NCBI GenBank assembly: GCA_028289455.1
Contig: JANQPN010000082.1
Location: forward strand, 1-54,879
Direction of reading: 5' to 3'
DNA: 54,879 nucleotides
Origin: Wenzhouxiangellaceae bacterium
GTDB lineage: Bacteria > Pseudomonadota > Gammaproteobacteria > Xanthomonadales > Wenzhouxiangellaceae
Of the stretch, positions 16,798 to 25,790 are shown in pieces. Position numbers and translations under genes: made by a program. The notes under the pieces were generated by a model, which did not search any database, had not been told where the DNA came from, and worked only from the letters and a program-made list of their open reading frames with translations. Position 1 is the first letter of the stretch, and every line of letters starts with the position of its first letter.

Positions 16798-17310
16798 TCA
16801 GCCCAATGCTTCCGGTGAAAGATGGCGATATACGCAATGCGGCCCATGATCAAGCAGCGTTATGGTCTTCTCATGCTGTGCACCCATGCGTTCAGCCACA
16901 CGCCTGGAAGGCAGGTTATCCGGATCGATATAACTGACCAGTGTTTTAGCGCCAAGCTCGGCGTAAGCATAATCGCGGGCCCGAACAGCCGCTTCGGTGG
17001 CATAGCCTTTTCCATGTGCCTGTGGCGTCAGCCAGTAACCCACCTCCAGTTCCGGCCAGCCTTCCGGCTCCCATAAACCGATCGCACCAACCAGTCCCGG
17101 TGCACTTTTCTGCTCAACAGCCCATACACCGAACCCTTTGAGCATCCAATGTCCGGCCATCGTCGCCATAGCCCGCCAGGCTTTGTCCCGGGACATTTCT
17201 CCACCGACAAAGCGTGCTGTTTCCGGACTTGAGAAGAAGTCTGCATAGACCTCAAAATCCGACTGCCGCCATTGCCGCATCACCAGCCTTTCAGTCGTTA
17301 CCTCAACCAT
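16798..17310 (-). CDS. GNAT-family N-acetyltransferase (RimJ/RimL-like)
   Basis: This 170-residue cytoplasmic enzyme starts TTERLVMRQW, the usual opening of the RimJ/RimL-type GNATs. The acetyl-CoA pyrophosphate loop is AHGKGYATEA (about 113-122), followed by SYIDPDNLPSRRVAERMGA, the motif-B region. It transfers acetyl from acetyl-CoA to an amine; whether to a protein N-terminus or a small molecule is open. The start overlaps the 3' end of the agmatine-deiminase-like gene by 13 bases, indicating one transcript. Length is normal for the family. Confidence 0.9.
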   Translation of the reverse strand: MVEVTTERLVMRQWRQSDFEVYADFFSSPETARFVGGEMSRDKAWRAMATMAGHWMLKGFGVWAVEQKSAPGLVGAIGLWEPEGWPELEVGYWLTPQAHGKGYATEAAVRARDYAYAELGAKTLVSYIDPDNLPSRRVAERMGAQHEKTITLLDHGPHCVYRHLSPEALG

Positions 17311-18425
17311 GAGATTTCAGGCTCCTGCTGTGTTGCACAATGTATGCTGCCACCACCCGATGCTATGGCATCAATTGATATCTGCTCGATCGTTCTTCCG
17401 GGAAACGCTTCAGCGATAATTTCCCTGGCTTTCCGGTCGGCTGATCTGTCTCCAAACCTCTGCATGATGACTGCATTATTGCAGACATAATAGCCGATAT
17501 ATCCGGCTGCAAAATCCGTGACGCCGTAGTACTCATTAATCACTTCCGGCGTATCAATAACACACACTTCCAGTTCGAGGCCATCTGCATCAACTGCCTT
17601 CTTCAATGCTGAGATGTTTGCTCTTGTCACAGCATAATCATGGGATTTTTTATAGTTATCCCGGCTGACCAGCACTTTCCCTCTAGCGGAAAAACGTGCA
17701 TAAAAATCGGTATGTCCGTCTGTGATATCCATGCCTTTAATGCCCTCAAGCCAGATAATTTTTCTGAGCCCCAGCAGATGTTTTAGTTCTTCTTCCACCT
17801 GGCTTTGGCTGACGGCTGGATTGCGGTTGTCATTGAGTATGCAGCTTTTGGTCATGATCGCCGTGCCATGCCCATCAATTTCGAAACATCCTCCCTCAAG
17901 TACCAGAGATGATACTTTGATCGCTGCACCGGCCCTCGCAGTTATAAAACCCGCTACCTCTGCATCCAGGCTGTGAGTCTGTTTTCCACCCCAGCCATTG
18001 AAATTGAAATCAATTCCATACTTTTCCCCGTCACTACCTTCAACAAAAGTCGGCCCGGTATCTCTCAACCATAGATCGTCTGTTGAACATTCTATTAATT
18101 CAATCGGGTGAGCATGAGAACTCAAGCCTTCCAGCAAGGTTTCCGCTTCGCCGTAGTCATAAGGATCAACCAACATGCGCACAGGCTCATATCTGGCTAT
18201 GGTTTTTGCTATTAATGCCAAATTGCGCTTGACGTCTGGAATCTGCCTGCCTGACCAGACGTAATCATTGGCAACAAATGCCATCCACGTTCTTTTATGG
18301 GGTTCGCCTTCTTCAGGCATTTTGAATGAGGCAGGCATATCAGCAGCGGCGAAACCAATACCGGGTAATAGCCCACCGGTTACCAAGGGTATGCTTTGAA
18401 CAAAGCCGCGTCTGGTCCACATCAT
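17298..18425 (-). CDS. Agmatine deiminase / peptidylarginine-deiminase-like enzyme with Tat-like signal
   Basis: This 375-residue enzyme of the guanidino-group-modifying superfamily has GGGSIHC-ATQQ near the C-terminus, placing the nucleophile at Cys363. LRDTGPTFV, ITDGHTDFYARF and LEGGCFEIDGHG supply the substrate-binding acidic and histidine residues. It should hydrolyse a guanidine group (agmatine to N-carbamoylputrescine, or peptidyl arginine). Unlike cytosolic AguA, it begins with TRRGFVQSIPLVTGGLLPG and AAA, which resembles a twin-arginine export signal, so a periplasmic role is likely. It lies between PhzF (18-base gap) and the GNAT gene (13-base overlap). Exact substrate unknown. Confidence 0.85.
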   Translation of the reverse strand: MMWTRRGFVQSIPLVTGGLLPGIGFAAADMPASFKMPEEGEPHKRTWMAFVANDYVWSGRQIPDVKRNLALIAKTIARYEPVRMLVDPYDYGEAETLLEGLSSHAHPIELIECSTDDLWLRDTGPTFVEGSDGEKYGIDFNFNGWGGKQTHSLDAEVAGFITARAGAAIKVSSLVLEGGCFEIDGHGTAIMTKSCILNDNRNPAVSQSQVEEELKHLLGLRKIIWLEGIKGMDITDGHTDFYARFSARGKVLVSRDNYKKSHDYAVTRANISALKKAVDADGLELEVCVIDTPEVINEYYGVTDFAAGYIGYYVCNNAVIMQRFGDRSADRKAREIIAEAFPGRTIEQISIDAIASGGGSIHCATQQEPEISWLR

Positions 18426-18443
18426 GCATATAATTTATCAGAC

Positions 18444-19277
18444 TTAACTCTGCATGACTCTTGCCTGCCCGGAAATACGTACAGAGCTGCCCGCTATCGC
18501 TGACATTTCAGCTTTCAACAGCGAGCGCATACCCATATCCTCACCTTGTACTACATCAATCATGCCTTGATGCGGCCATTTGATGTCACGCAAATAACCG
18601 GCAAAGGCAGCCGTCGCTGCACCGGTGGCGGGATCCTCATAAACACCACCGGAAGCAAACGGATTGCGGCTGTGAAAATACTGTGGACCTTCCGCAAACA
18701 CCAACATTACAGTCACCAGACCTGCACCATTCATCAGTTCACGGCCAGCGGCAAGATCGTATTGCATGGCAGCCAGCGCAGCGCGGGTATTCAATCCGAT
18801 CACCAGGTGATTGGCGCCGCCATTAATCAGCGCTGGAGGTATTCTGGTATCCAGCTGGCTTTTGTCATAACCGAATAATTGCAGCACCCCAGTGACTAAA
18901 TCAGGCGGTGCAGTTTTGCTGCGAGTAGGTGGGGACTGCAAAGCAGCAGATATAACGCCTGCTGTCCGGCTGCCTTCAACAGTAATTTCGGCCTCATTCA
19001 GAACCAAATTAAAAATCCCATCACCATTTTTTAGCGCAAGTGCTGCACCCAGTGCAATGGTCGCATGTCCGCAAAAAGGCACTTCAGATTCCGGCGAAAA
19101 ATAACGTACCCGGTAAGCATTGTTGACCGGCATTGCAAAAGCTGTTTCCGAGAACCCTACATCAGCGGCAATCTGCTGCATATCAGCTGCGCGGGGGTGA
19201 GATTCGGATATCACAACACCTGCAGGATTCCCTCCTGTATCGCCATCTGCAAATGCGGCTATTTTTTGAATATTCAT
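18444..19277 (-). CDS. PhzF-family isomerase-like protein
   Basis: A 277-residue protein with the two-domain PhzF/diaminopimelate-epimerase-like fold. Visible are GNPAGVV (about 17-23), the FSETAFA segment containing the conserved glutamate that acts as general acid/base in PhzF, the glycine-histidine motif CGHATIALGAA, and the second-half DPATGAATAAFAGYL. Family members catalyse isomerisations; outside phenazine producers the substrate is unknown, and there are no phenazine genes here. It is cotranscribed with the agmatine-deiminase-like gene. Confidence 0.9.
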   Translation of the reverse strand: MNIQKIAAFADGDTGGNPAGVVISESHPRAADMQQIAADVGFSETAFAMPVNNAYRVRYFSPESEVPFCGHATIALGAALALKNGDGIFNLVLNEAEITVEGSRTAGVISAALQSPPTRSKTAPPDLVTGVLQLFGYDKSQLDTRIPPALINGGANHLVIGLNTRAALAAMQYDLAAGRELMNGAGLVTVMLVFAEGPQYFHSRNPFASGGVYEDPATGAATAAFAGYLRDIKWPHQGMIDVVQGEDMGMRSLLKAEMSAIAGSSVRISGQARVMQS

Positions 19278-19316
19278 ATGATCTGATTAAGAACCATCAT
19301 TAGTTACGATTCCAAT

Positions 19317-19736
19317 TCAGTCTGACTGATTTGTCGCTCCCTGCGGAAACCGTTTACAGTCATCGTCTATACGCAGCCAGTTAACCTGACTGTCAGTATA
19401 AATATGATATGTCGGAGACACCTGATTTGGATCGTCCAGTGAAGTAATAGCCAGACTTGCATATTCCGGATACCGGGTATCCCTGAAACTGAGCGTTGAC
19501 CCGCACTGCCCACAAAATCCCCGGCGGGCATATTCAGATGAATGATATTCCGAAGGTTTATCATTCAACCATGTCAGCTGATCAGCCTTGAAGTCCATCC
19601 AGCTGGCCACTGCCGCGCCGGTGCTTTTCTGGCACATCCGGCAATGGCAGTAATCTGCAGCAAAAGGCGCATTGGAAACGCGATATCTGAGGGCACCGCA
19701 AAGACAGCCGCCTTCCATTATGATTTCTCTTGTCAT
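19317..19736 (-). CDS. GFA-family zinc protein (glutathione-dependent formaldehyde-activating-like)
   Basis: This 139-residue protein carries the CENP-V/GFA zinc cysteines: GGCLCGALRYR, CHCRMCQKSTGA and FCGQCGSTLSF. These bind two zincs in Gfa, which was proposed to help S-hydroxymethylglutathione form; most homologues have no proven reaction. The start at ATG 19736 (MTREIIMEGG) is chosen; a further frame extension to 19814 overlaps the SnoaL-like gene and has no family resemblance. ATG 19718 (MEGGC) is also possible. It sits 39 bases upstream of PhzF in the same direction. Confidence 0.88.
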   Translation of the reverse strand: MTREIIMEGGCLCGALRYRVSNAPFAADYCHCRMCQKSTGAAVASWMDFKADQLTWLNDKPSEYHSSEYARRGFCGQCGSTLSFRDTRYPEYASLAITSLDDPNQVSPTYHIYTDSQVNWLRIDDDCKRFPQGATNQSD

Positions 19737-19774
19737 GACGTTATTAAACTCTTTCAATGTTAGCCGCTTGCTGT

Positions 19775-20206
19775 CTAATGCTTTGGGCTTGCAGCTATAC
19801 TGACAATCAACCATTTCCCACTTGCTTTAGACCACACTTGAGCACCTCCTCCAGCGTCATCATAATGTGTCCCGCTTTTCAGCAATACCCTCTGCTGATA
19901 CTCATTTACTAAAACTGCGGTATTAACATCGATAACGGAAATACGAATATTAATAAACTCGAGCGATTCAACTCTTTCTATTGAATTGAAACCCGCCTCG
20001 ATCAGCTCGCGCAATTCATCGATTGAGTTCCAATTGGATCCATCCGCATTTAAGCCTACAAACTTTTCAGCATCAATAAATTCAAAATAACGCCTGACGT
20101 CCAGCGCCCTCGCAGCCTCCACCAGACCATTAAAAGATTGCCGGATTTCACGCTCTATCTCATATTGGATTTCTTCAGATAATTTCATAGAACACACTGC
20201 GACCAT
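19775..20206 (-). CDS. SnoaL/NTF2-like (DUF4440-type) protein
   Basis: This 143-residue protein with an alpha+beta pattern has an N-terminal helix EIEREIRQSFNGLVEAARALDV, then FIDAEKFVGLNADGSNWNSIDELRELIEAGF, and ends with WSKASGKWLIVSIAASP. The last strand pattern is what DUF4440-type SnoaL-like proteins show. No catalytic residue can be assigned. It is distinct from the NTF2-like lipoprotein at 14.4 kb: no signal, different sequence. Start could be ATG 20206 or ATG 20188; neither has a clear ribosome site, and the MBL gene ends only six bases upstream, so translation may be coupled. Confidence 0.75.
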   Translation of the reverse strand: MVAVCSMKLSEEIQYEIEREIRQSFNGLVEAARALDVRRYFEFIDAEKFVGLNADGSNWNSIDELRELIEAGFNSIERVESLEFINIRISVIDVNTAVLVNEYQQRVLLKSGTHYDDAGGGAQVWSKASGKWLIVSIAASPKH

Positions 20207-20212
20207 CGCCGG

Positions 20213-21169
20213 TTATATTTTTAAGCGGCTTCCCAAACCAAAGAATTTATAATTCTCTCCAAATTTCTCAGTCAACACATGAAAGCCCAGATGTCCGGTA
20301 CAGTGGGCAGGAGCCACATTCTGCACTGACAGGTCATCCATAAGCCGGTCTGCAATACCTTCGATGGTTATCTGATCATAAGGAATAAGGTGGTAACCCC
20401 CGGACACCAGATAAACATCTCTACCCAGTTCCTGTCTGGCAGTTGATACGATTTCCTCGACACCACTGTGCGAACAACCCACCAGCAACACCTCGCCCTC
20501 AGGGGTGCTGAGTGACAATGACAACTCAGGCAATCCGATAAACCTGGTTATCTCAGTCTCATTCCCATCCTCATCAACACCGGGATACTTGGTAAAATAC
20601 CCTATACTTTCTGATGTCGTTACCAGCAGGTTAACGCCCTGCATAATTTCGGTGTGCTCTTTAATATAAATGACGGAGTTATAATGCACACCGTTTGATT
20701 CCAAACGGACAGCGGTTGATTCTCCCTGGAAATACCTTTGCATTCGAGGCAGCTTTTCAACAACGCTTTTATCTTTACCGGATATATCAAATGCAGAAGG
20801 GGCACTGGCTCCGAATGTATCATGTGGATAATATATTTTAACATCCGGATTTACGCGCAACAGGTAATGAAACCCTCCGGTATGATCCAGATGCGCATGC
20901 GATGCAACTGCGAAATCAACTTCACTTAAATCGACATTAAGGGCATTAACATTCTTTTCCAGGATATCCGAATTACCTCCCGAATCGAACAAAATAACTT
21001 TCCCATTGTATTTGACCAGAATGGACAGGCCATGGCCTTGTTGAGTTTCTGCGTGCTGGTTACCGAAAGCATCATATAAATTGATGATTTCCAGATCCTT
21101 AGCGACAACTTGGAAACCATATAAAAAGCAGACAAGAAATATCAATACTGAAGCTTGAGTATTTTTCAT
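20213..21169 (-). CDS. Exported MBL-fold metallohydrolase
   Basis: This 318-residue protein starts with a Sec signal (about residues 1-24, SVLIFLVCFLYGFQVVAK). The metallo-beta-lactamase metal motif is ASHAHLDHTGGF, with later ligands in GCSHSG and APAHCTGH, and the early ILFDSGG strand is typical. The arrangement resembles the COG1237 group (RFA-P synthase-like hydrolases), most of which have unknown substrates. The predicted location is the periplasm. It lies 6 bases upstream of the SnoaL-like gene and 25 bases downstream of a small lipoprotein gene, in the same minus-strand run. Confidence 0.85.
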   Translation of the reverse strand: MKNTQASVLIFLVCFLYGFQVVAKDLEIINLYDAFGNQHAETQQGHGLSILVKYNGKVILFDSGGNSDILEKNVNALNVDLSEVDFAVASHAHLDHTGGFHYLLRVNPDVKIYYPHDTFGASAPSAFDISGKDKSVVEKLPRMQRYFQGESTAVRLESNGVHYNSVIYIKEHTEIMQGVNLLVTTSESIGYFTKYPGVDEDGNETEITRFIGLPELSLSLSTPEGEVLLVGCSHSGVEEIVSTARQELGRDVYLVSGGYHLIPYDQITIEGIADRLMDDLSVQNVAPAHCTGHLGFHVLTEKFGENYKFFGLGSRLKI

Positions 21170-21194
21170 ATAAATCCTTTATATTCAAAATCTA

Positions 21195-21716
21195 TTATGC
21201 GCCGCTGCCAAAAAAATACACATATCCATTACTAATGATCAGCGTGTGAATTGCAAAATGAGACCAGCTATTTTCGAAGCCGCTAAGAACATAACCCTCA
21301 TTGCATGGCTCTATCTCCCAATCCGGCGTAAATTTTTCATGAAACTCACCCGGATCGCATATCAAGTTGTTACCCGAAGGAAAAGATTCCTTTTCATACC
21401 CTTGACTGATTATTCGATCTATCGTGTCTTGAGATGCTTTGAATCTGAGCCAAATCCTATATCCTTGCCAGGATAAGCCTCCTCCTTGAATATCTTCTAC
21501 ATCCGTTGTAATTGCAGCCTCAATCAGATTGATATATAGCTCCTCAGACGTATTTGCATTCTCACCCGGGATACAATCCTTACAAGTATCACATCCTGAA
21601 ATAACTGCAGACAAAAAAAGTAGCTGTGCAGTCCTACTAACAGCTTTTTTCCAGAACAGCCCGGTTAAATAGCTCAACAAGTTTCGCTTTCGTCTTTCAG
21701 CTTGACAGCAATCCAT
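21195..21716 (-). CDS. Putative lipoprotein of unknown function
   Basis: A 173-residue protein with a hydrophobic stretch AQLLFLSAVISGC that ends in a lipobox near residue 42, followed by DTCKDCIPGE. The positively charged N-region before it is unusually long (~29 residues), so the real start may be one of the internal TTG or GTG codons. The mature part has six or so cysteines and a tryptophan-rich middle (GGGLSWQGYRIWLRF); the SHFAIHTLIISNGYVYFFGSG ending is hydrophobic. I recognise no family. AT-rich codon use matches the neighbouring unknown gene and differs from the glm and cfa genes. Confidence 0.6.
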   Translation of the reverse strand: MDCCQAERRKRNLLSYLTGLFWKKAVSRTAQLLFLSAVISGCDTCKDCIPGENANTSEELYINLIEAAITTDVEDIQGGGLSWQGYRIWLRFKASQDTIDRIISQGYEKESFPSGNNLICDPGEFHEKFTPDWEIEPCNEGYVLSGFENSWSHFAIHTLIISNGYVYFFGSGA

Positions 21717-21740
21717 AAATAAAAATATCTACAACGTTCA

Positions 21741-22139
21741 TCATTTGACAAATATCACTTCAGCAGGATTCCCAACTTGGTCTACGGCAGATTCAATGAT
21801 ATCCCCCTCGGCACTCCTGACAGCCACATAACAACCTATTGGCCATCTTGAGCGTAAAAACTCGAAACTAGCATAAGCTTCTTCGACTTCAGCCGGTTTG
21901 ATATTTTCTAAAGCCATAATGTCTAGAAATTTTTCACAAAAAGCTTCTATTGCAAGATTCACTTTTCTTGGGACATCACCTACCGCTGGCTCAAAGCCTG
22001 GTTTGAGAAGATTTATTCGAATTGACCTAATACCTTTATCCAAACAAAAAGCACCAAGATTTGGGTGTACATAACAAACGCCACTTACACCATGATGCGC
22101 GATACTATGAGCTACACTTCTTAACCTTTTGTTACTCAT
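21741..22139 (-). CDS. Unknown protein
   Basis: A 132-residue soluble protein beginning SNKRLRSVAHSIAHHGVSGVCYVHP, with a helical middle (KVNLAIEAFCEKFLDIMALENIKPAEVEEAYASFEFL) and ending CYVAVRSAEGDIIESAVDQVGNPAEVIFVK. No signal peptide or membrane segment is present. I do not recognise a domain. It is the first gene of the minus-strand accessory run; the 58-base gap after the nuclease stop (22198) and the AT-rich leader leave its promoter unidentified. Confidence 0.6.
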   Translation of the reverse strand: MSNKRLRSVAHSIAHHGVSGVCYVHPNLGAFCLDKGIRSIRINLLKPGFEPAVGDVPRKVNLAIEAFCEKFLDIMALENIKPAEVEEAYASFEFLRSRWPIGCYVAVRSAEGDIIESAVDQVGNPAEVIFVK

Positions 22140-22197
22140 ATCCCAAAATCCCTGAGATTAAAACACTCAATATGGATGTCTATAATTAAACATCGGG

Positions 22198-25100
22198 TTA
22201 TTCATACCCATCCCCAAAAATAAAATCCTGGTCATCTTCAAAACTGACCGTGCGCGGGAATCCGTTAACTACCACAGTTTCAGGCATATTATCCCCGTCC
22301 ATATCAAACCGCCCCGACACAGTAACCAATTCGACGGTGGTGTTGGTCAATCCAATCGTGAATTGTCCATCCGCTCCGGTAATTCCGCTTGTTTGTGCCA
22401 GTACAGCATTGCCGGTTACCGACAGATCAACCGCCACACCGGGGACAGGGGTGCCAACTGCGTTGACCAAACGAATGGTGATCTGGGCAGCGTCGGCCCC
22501 ATCAGCGAGAACAAAAGTGCGATCTACCCTTAACGTGGTGAAGCGGTTGTTCACATCCACAATACCGGATCCGAGATTAAGAGAAACCACCACCGCGTCA
22601 TGATCTGAAGCCCTGAACGCATCCGGCTGATAGAAGTTGGCAGGCTTCATTACCGCACCGCCGCCGGGCAGGTTTTCCTCGTTATAGTCAAACGCCACCA
22701 TCTCGTCGGCATTGATATGCCAGTGAGTCGCATCCATCACCTGTTCGGCCAGGCTGTCGGTGGCAATGGCATAGTCCAGAGTGCCGGCCTGCCCCATAAA
22801 CATGAATGAATAAGCGCCCGGCCCTTCAAATTCACTGCCCAGGTTGATCAACCCGGCATCGGTCAATGCGCGAATCGGATCTTCCATGGCATAGGCGTTT
22901 AAATCACCCAGAATCAGAAAATCCGGATCGCCACTGCCAGTAGGGTCAGTATTAATCCAGTCGGCCAACGCCAGCGATGCCAGTCTGCGGGTTTCATTGA
23001 AACATGCCTGACCATCACCCAAGTCCTGGTCCAGGCCGGATGCGCCACCGCAGCCCTTGGATTTCAGGTGGTTAACAATCACGGTGAACACTTCACCGTT
23101 GTTATCCATAAAGCTCTGTGCGGGTGCGGGCCGGTTGCGGTTGCTGTTGAAGCGGGGGTCTACGCTGGCATCAAGTATTGCAGCAGCCCCAACCGGCGTC
23201 AGTGACGCCGGTGTGTAAATCATGCCGACTTTAATGGCATCCGAACCGATGGTGCCGGTATTGATAAAGTCCCAGGTCCCGGTGCCGGCTATCGCATTCA
23301 ATGCGTTAACCAGGCCCTGCAGCGAACCGGTTGCGTCATTTTCCAGCTCTACCAGCCCAATCAGTTGAGCATCCATACCCAGAATGGCTTCCACCAGTTT
23401 GTCAGTCTGACGGGTCAGTTCGCTGGCACTGTCCGCGCCCCGACAGCCCTGGTTCATGGCCGGACCGCAGATTGATCCGCCTCCATCCAAATTGGTAAAG
23501 AAATTAAGCACATTAAATGAAGCTACCTTCAATGCTCCATCAGCAATATCCGGCGCGGTTAGCCTTGGGTTGGCATTTTCGTTGAATATCAGGGGCTGAG
23601 TGGGCTGTACTTTGTAATTGCTGAAAGTGAAGCTCATCACACCCTGCAGACCGGTGACTTGATAGCCATTGCGAACCGGGTTACCGGCATTCAATGGATT
23701 GATATCATCCCGGCCCACCACAAACGGCATTACGTTGGCGCCGTTGGCACCATTGTCCACCAGCAGCCGGTTGAGGTTATTCATGGCCTGCTGATTGTTG
23801 GCCGGTGCCCCGGGCAGCACCAGATTGGTCGGCTGGATAATGCGTCCGTTGGATAAAGCGAATTCACCAAATTGCACCAGGTCAAATATATCGCTGACAG
23901 TCAGCGACTGCGGCAGCACCACAGCCATACCTTCCAGGCTTTCCAGGTCCAGTAAACCTGTTATAGGCAGGCTGACCGGGGTGGGTGTCACGTTTGTCGC
24001 ACCACGCCCCAATGCACAGATTTCTATCCTGGAAACATTGCCGATCTGAGTGGATTCAAAGAATTCCTCGACCGTACCGCGCACCCTTATCTGGTCACCG
24101 ACATCGATATCCATTTCATTATCCGGCGCGAACACGAAAACACCTTCGGATGTGGTCGGGTCAGCGTCTACCTCATTATCTTCTTCCTGCACAAAATAGC
24201 CGTCGAGCTCGCCTGTCAGACCATTCTGAAAATCACCAACTACCTCCCCCTGAATCTCCACAACGTTTCCGACCAGAGGAGAAACAAAGCCATTCCCCTG
24301 AATGGTATGAATTAATGTACCGGCATCCGCATTGTCACATATCAGCGGTATGTCACCGGTATCAATATCATCATTCACGGAACCTGGTGTATTGAATGCT
24401 TCCCCTATTACCGGCGTACCCGGGTCCAGTGCCGGAATGCCTGCACCGTCAAAGTCATTACGCAACCAGTCTGCGATGCCGTTGGTATCGACACCGTTCG
24501 GTATCCGTGAGGCACCACCTACCGTGGCACCTGCACCATCAAAACCGGGCAACAGAATGACCGGGGTGTAACTGATATCAGCGGCACCTCCGTCATTGAC
24601 TGCAACACCGTCAACAACACGTGTCCATGGCATGCTGTCCAGCACACCATCATCATTGGTATCCAGATCATCGCCGGCCATACCGGTGAATCCTTCCACC
24701 AGCAACAGCGTCATACTGCCGTTTTCCAGCACATCGCTGGTAAAAGGACTTACAAAAAAACCATCTGCATCGGTGGTTCCAAGCACAATCAGGCTATCGA
24801 TGGCACCTGGGTCATCCTGGCTGTCGCCTTCAACCTGCAACAGTGTAAAAGTGCTGTAATCATTATCCGGTGTGCCGAAAAACTCCACGAATTCACTGCT
24901 ATCTGCACCGGTATGATCAGCAACAAATTCATTAACGACCGGATCAACCGCCATCAACTCCCCATCACCGGTGATAATCACATTATCGATGGCGACATCT
25001 TCGTCTCCATCATCCAGAAAGCTGACGGTCAGGCGCAAATCCAGGGTCATCCCGGTATCGTCAATATCAGCGGTAAACACTGTGGGTGTTTCAGTCACAG

Positions 25101-25608
25101 TAGTGCCATTACCGGTACCGTCAAAGTTGGTATCCTGCGCGGGCTCATTATTGAACCCGGAGCCACTGGACTCAAATGCCAGCAAATCCTGAAAGCCGTT
25201 ACTGTCGATCTGATATTCAAAGATCACCGAGCTGTTTTCATCCCAGTCCTCGTTGCCATCGCTGGAATCGTCTTCTGCAATCAGGATGCTTAGCTGCAGG
25301 TTATTCAGCCCCGCAATGGTAAGGCTGTTCCATTCCAGCACAATCACATTGGTCGCGGCACCGGTGACATCGTTGGTGTCCTGGGCAGCAAAGAAATTTC
25401 CACTAAACCCGGAAAAGGCCGGGTCGATATCACTGCCATCTGTCAGCCGGTAATAGTCACGGGTTTCTCCAGCCGACTCTAGTATCGGCGTGGCGGTGAA
25501 TTGGTCCTGATCATTGAACGGCTCATCCAGGACCGTCACCTGCGCCAATCCCGCCACCGGCAGAACAAAAAATGTCAGCAATGACATCAAAGTGATAGGT
25601 AAACGCAT
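22198..25608 (-). CDS. ExeM/NucH-family extracellular endonuclease
   Basis: A 1136-residue secreted nuclease. A Sec signal covers about residues 1-23. The N-terminal ~450 residues are beta-rich and acidic, with lamin-tail-like and adhesion-type sequence. An OB-fold segment (VVEIQGEVVGDFQNG) comes before 600. The catalytic endonuclease/exonuclease/phosphatase domain spans about 693-1011: ASFNVLNFF, VELEND, NHLKSKG, LGDLNAY and ASDHDAVVV carry the metal and histidine residues. A Big-1/Ig-like domain follows, then the tail FIFGDGYE. It should degrade extracellular DNA, as in biofilm or nutrient use. ATG 25608 begins the signal peptide with GGGACGG upstream; the 25647 frame extension adds nothing. 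Codon use is ordinary. Confidence 0.9.
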   Translation of the reverse strand: MRLPITLMSLLTFFVLPVAGLAQVTVLDEPFNDQDQFTATPILESAGETRDYYRLTDGSDIDPAFSGFSGNFFAAQDTNDVTGAATNVIVLEWNSLTIAGLNNLQLSILIAEDDSSDGNEDWDENSSVIFEYQIDSNGFQDLLAFESSGSGFNNEPAQDTNFDGTGNGTTVTETPTVFTADIDDTGMTLDLRLTVSFLDDGDEDVAIDNVIITGDGELMAVDPVVNEFVADHTGADSSEFVEFFGTPDNDYSTFTLLQVEGDSQDDPGAIDSLIVLGTTDADGFFVSPFTSDVLENGSMTLLLVEGFTGMAGDDLDTNDDGVLDSMPWTRVVDGVAVNDGGAADISYTPVILLPGFDGAGATVGGASRIPNGVDTNGIADWLRNDFDGAGIPALDPGTPVIGEAFNTPGSVNDDIDTGDIPLICDNADAGTLIHTIQGNGFVSPLVGNVVEIQGEVVGDFQNGLTGELDGYFVQEEDNEVDADPTTSEGVFVFAPDNEMDIDVGDQIRVRGTVEEFFESTQIGNVSRIEICALGRGATNVTPTPVSLPITGLLDLESLEGMAVVLPQSLTVSDIFDLVQFGEFALSNGRIIQPTNLVLPGAPANNQQAMNNLNRLLVDNGANGANVMPFVVGRDDINPLNAGNPVRNGYQVTGLQGVMSFTFSNYKVQPTQPLIFNENANPRLTAPDIADGALKVASFNVLNFFTNLDGGGSICGPAMNQGCRGADSASELTRQTDKLVEAILGMDAQLIGLVELENDATGSLQGLVNALNAIAGTGTWDFINTGTIGSDAIKVGMIYTPASLTPVGAAAILDASVDPRFNSNRNRPAPAQSFMDNNGEVFTVIVNHLKSKGCGGASGLDQDLGDGQACFNETRRLASLALADWINTDPTGSGDPDFLILGDLNAYAMEDPIRALTDAGLINLGSEFEGPGAYSFMFMGQAGTLDYAIATDSLAEQVMDATHWHINADEMVAFDYNEENLPGGGAVMKPANFYQPDAFRASDHDAVVVSLNLGSGIVDVNNRFTTLRVDRTFVLADGADAAQITIRLVNAVGTPVPGVAVDLSVTGNAVLAQTSGITGADGQFTIGLTNTTVELVTVSGRFDMDGDNMPETVVVNGFPRTVSFEDDQDFIFGDGYE

Positions 25609-25743
25609 ATAAACCGTCCCTGTTTGAGTTAGATTGAACTGAAGCAATTAATCCCGCCGGAATGCACAACGCCTTATTCTACTACCGGCAGATGACAGAC
25701 AGTTGTCCTTTTGAGCGAATATCCATGTATATGCCGAACAAGA

Positions 25744-25769
25744 AAAAGGCCCGTAGAAACGGGCCTTTT
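25744..25769 (-). terminator. Intrinsic terminator downstream of the DUF4282 gene
   Basis: Eleven-base arms AAAAGGCCCGT and ACGGGCCTTTT flank the loop AGAA, with T-rich sequence after the stem on either strand. It lies 22 bases beyond the DUF4282 stop on the minus strand and shields the nuclease promoter region. The symmetrical A/T flanks make it able to work both ways. Confidence 0.85.
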
Positions 25770-25790
25770 CTCGGATTTACAGTCGACTGC

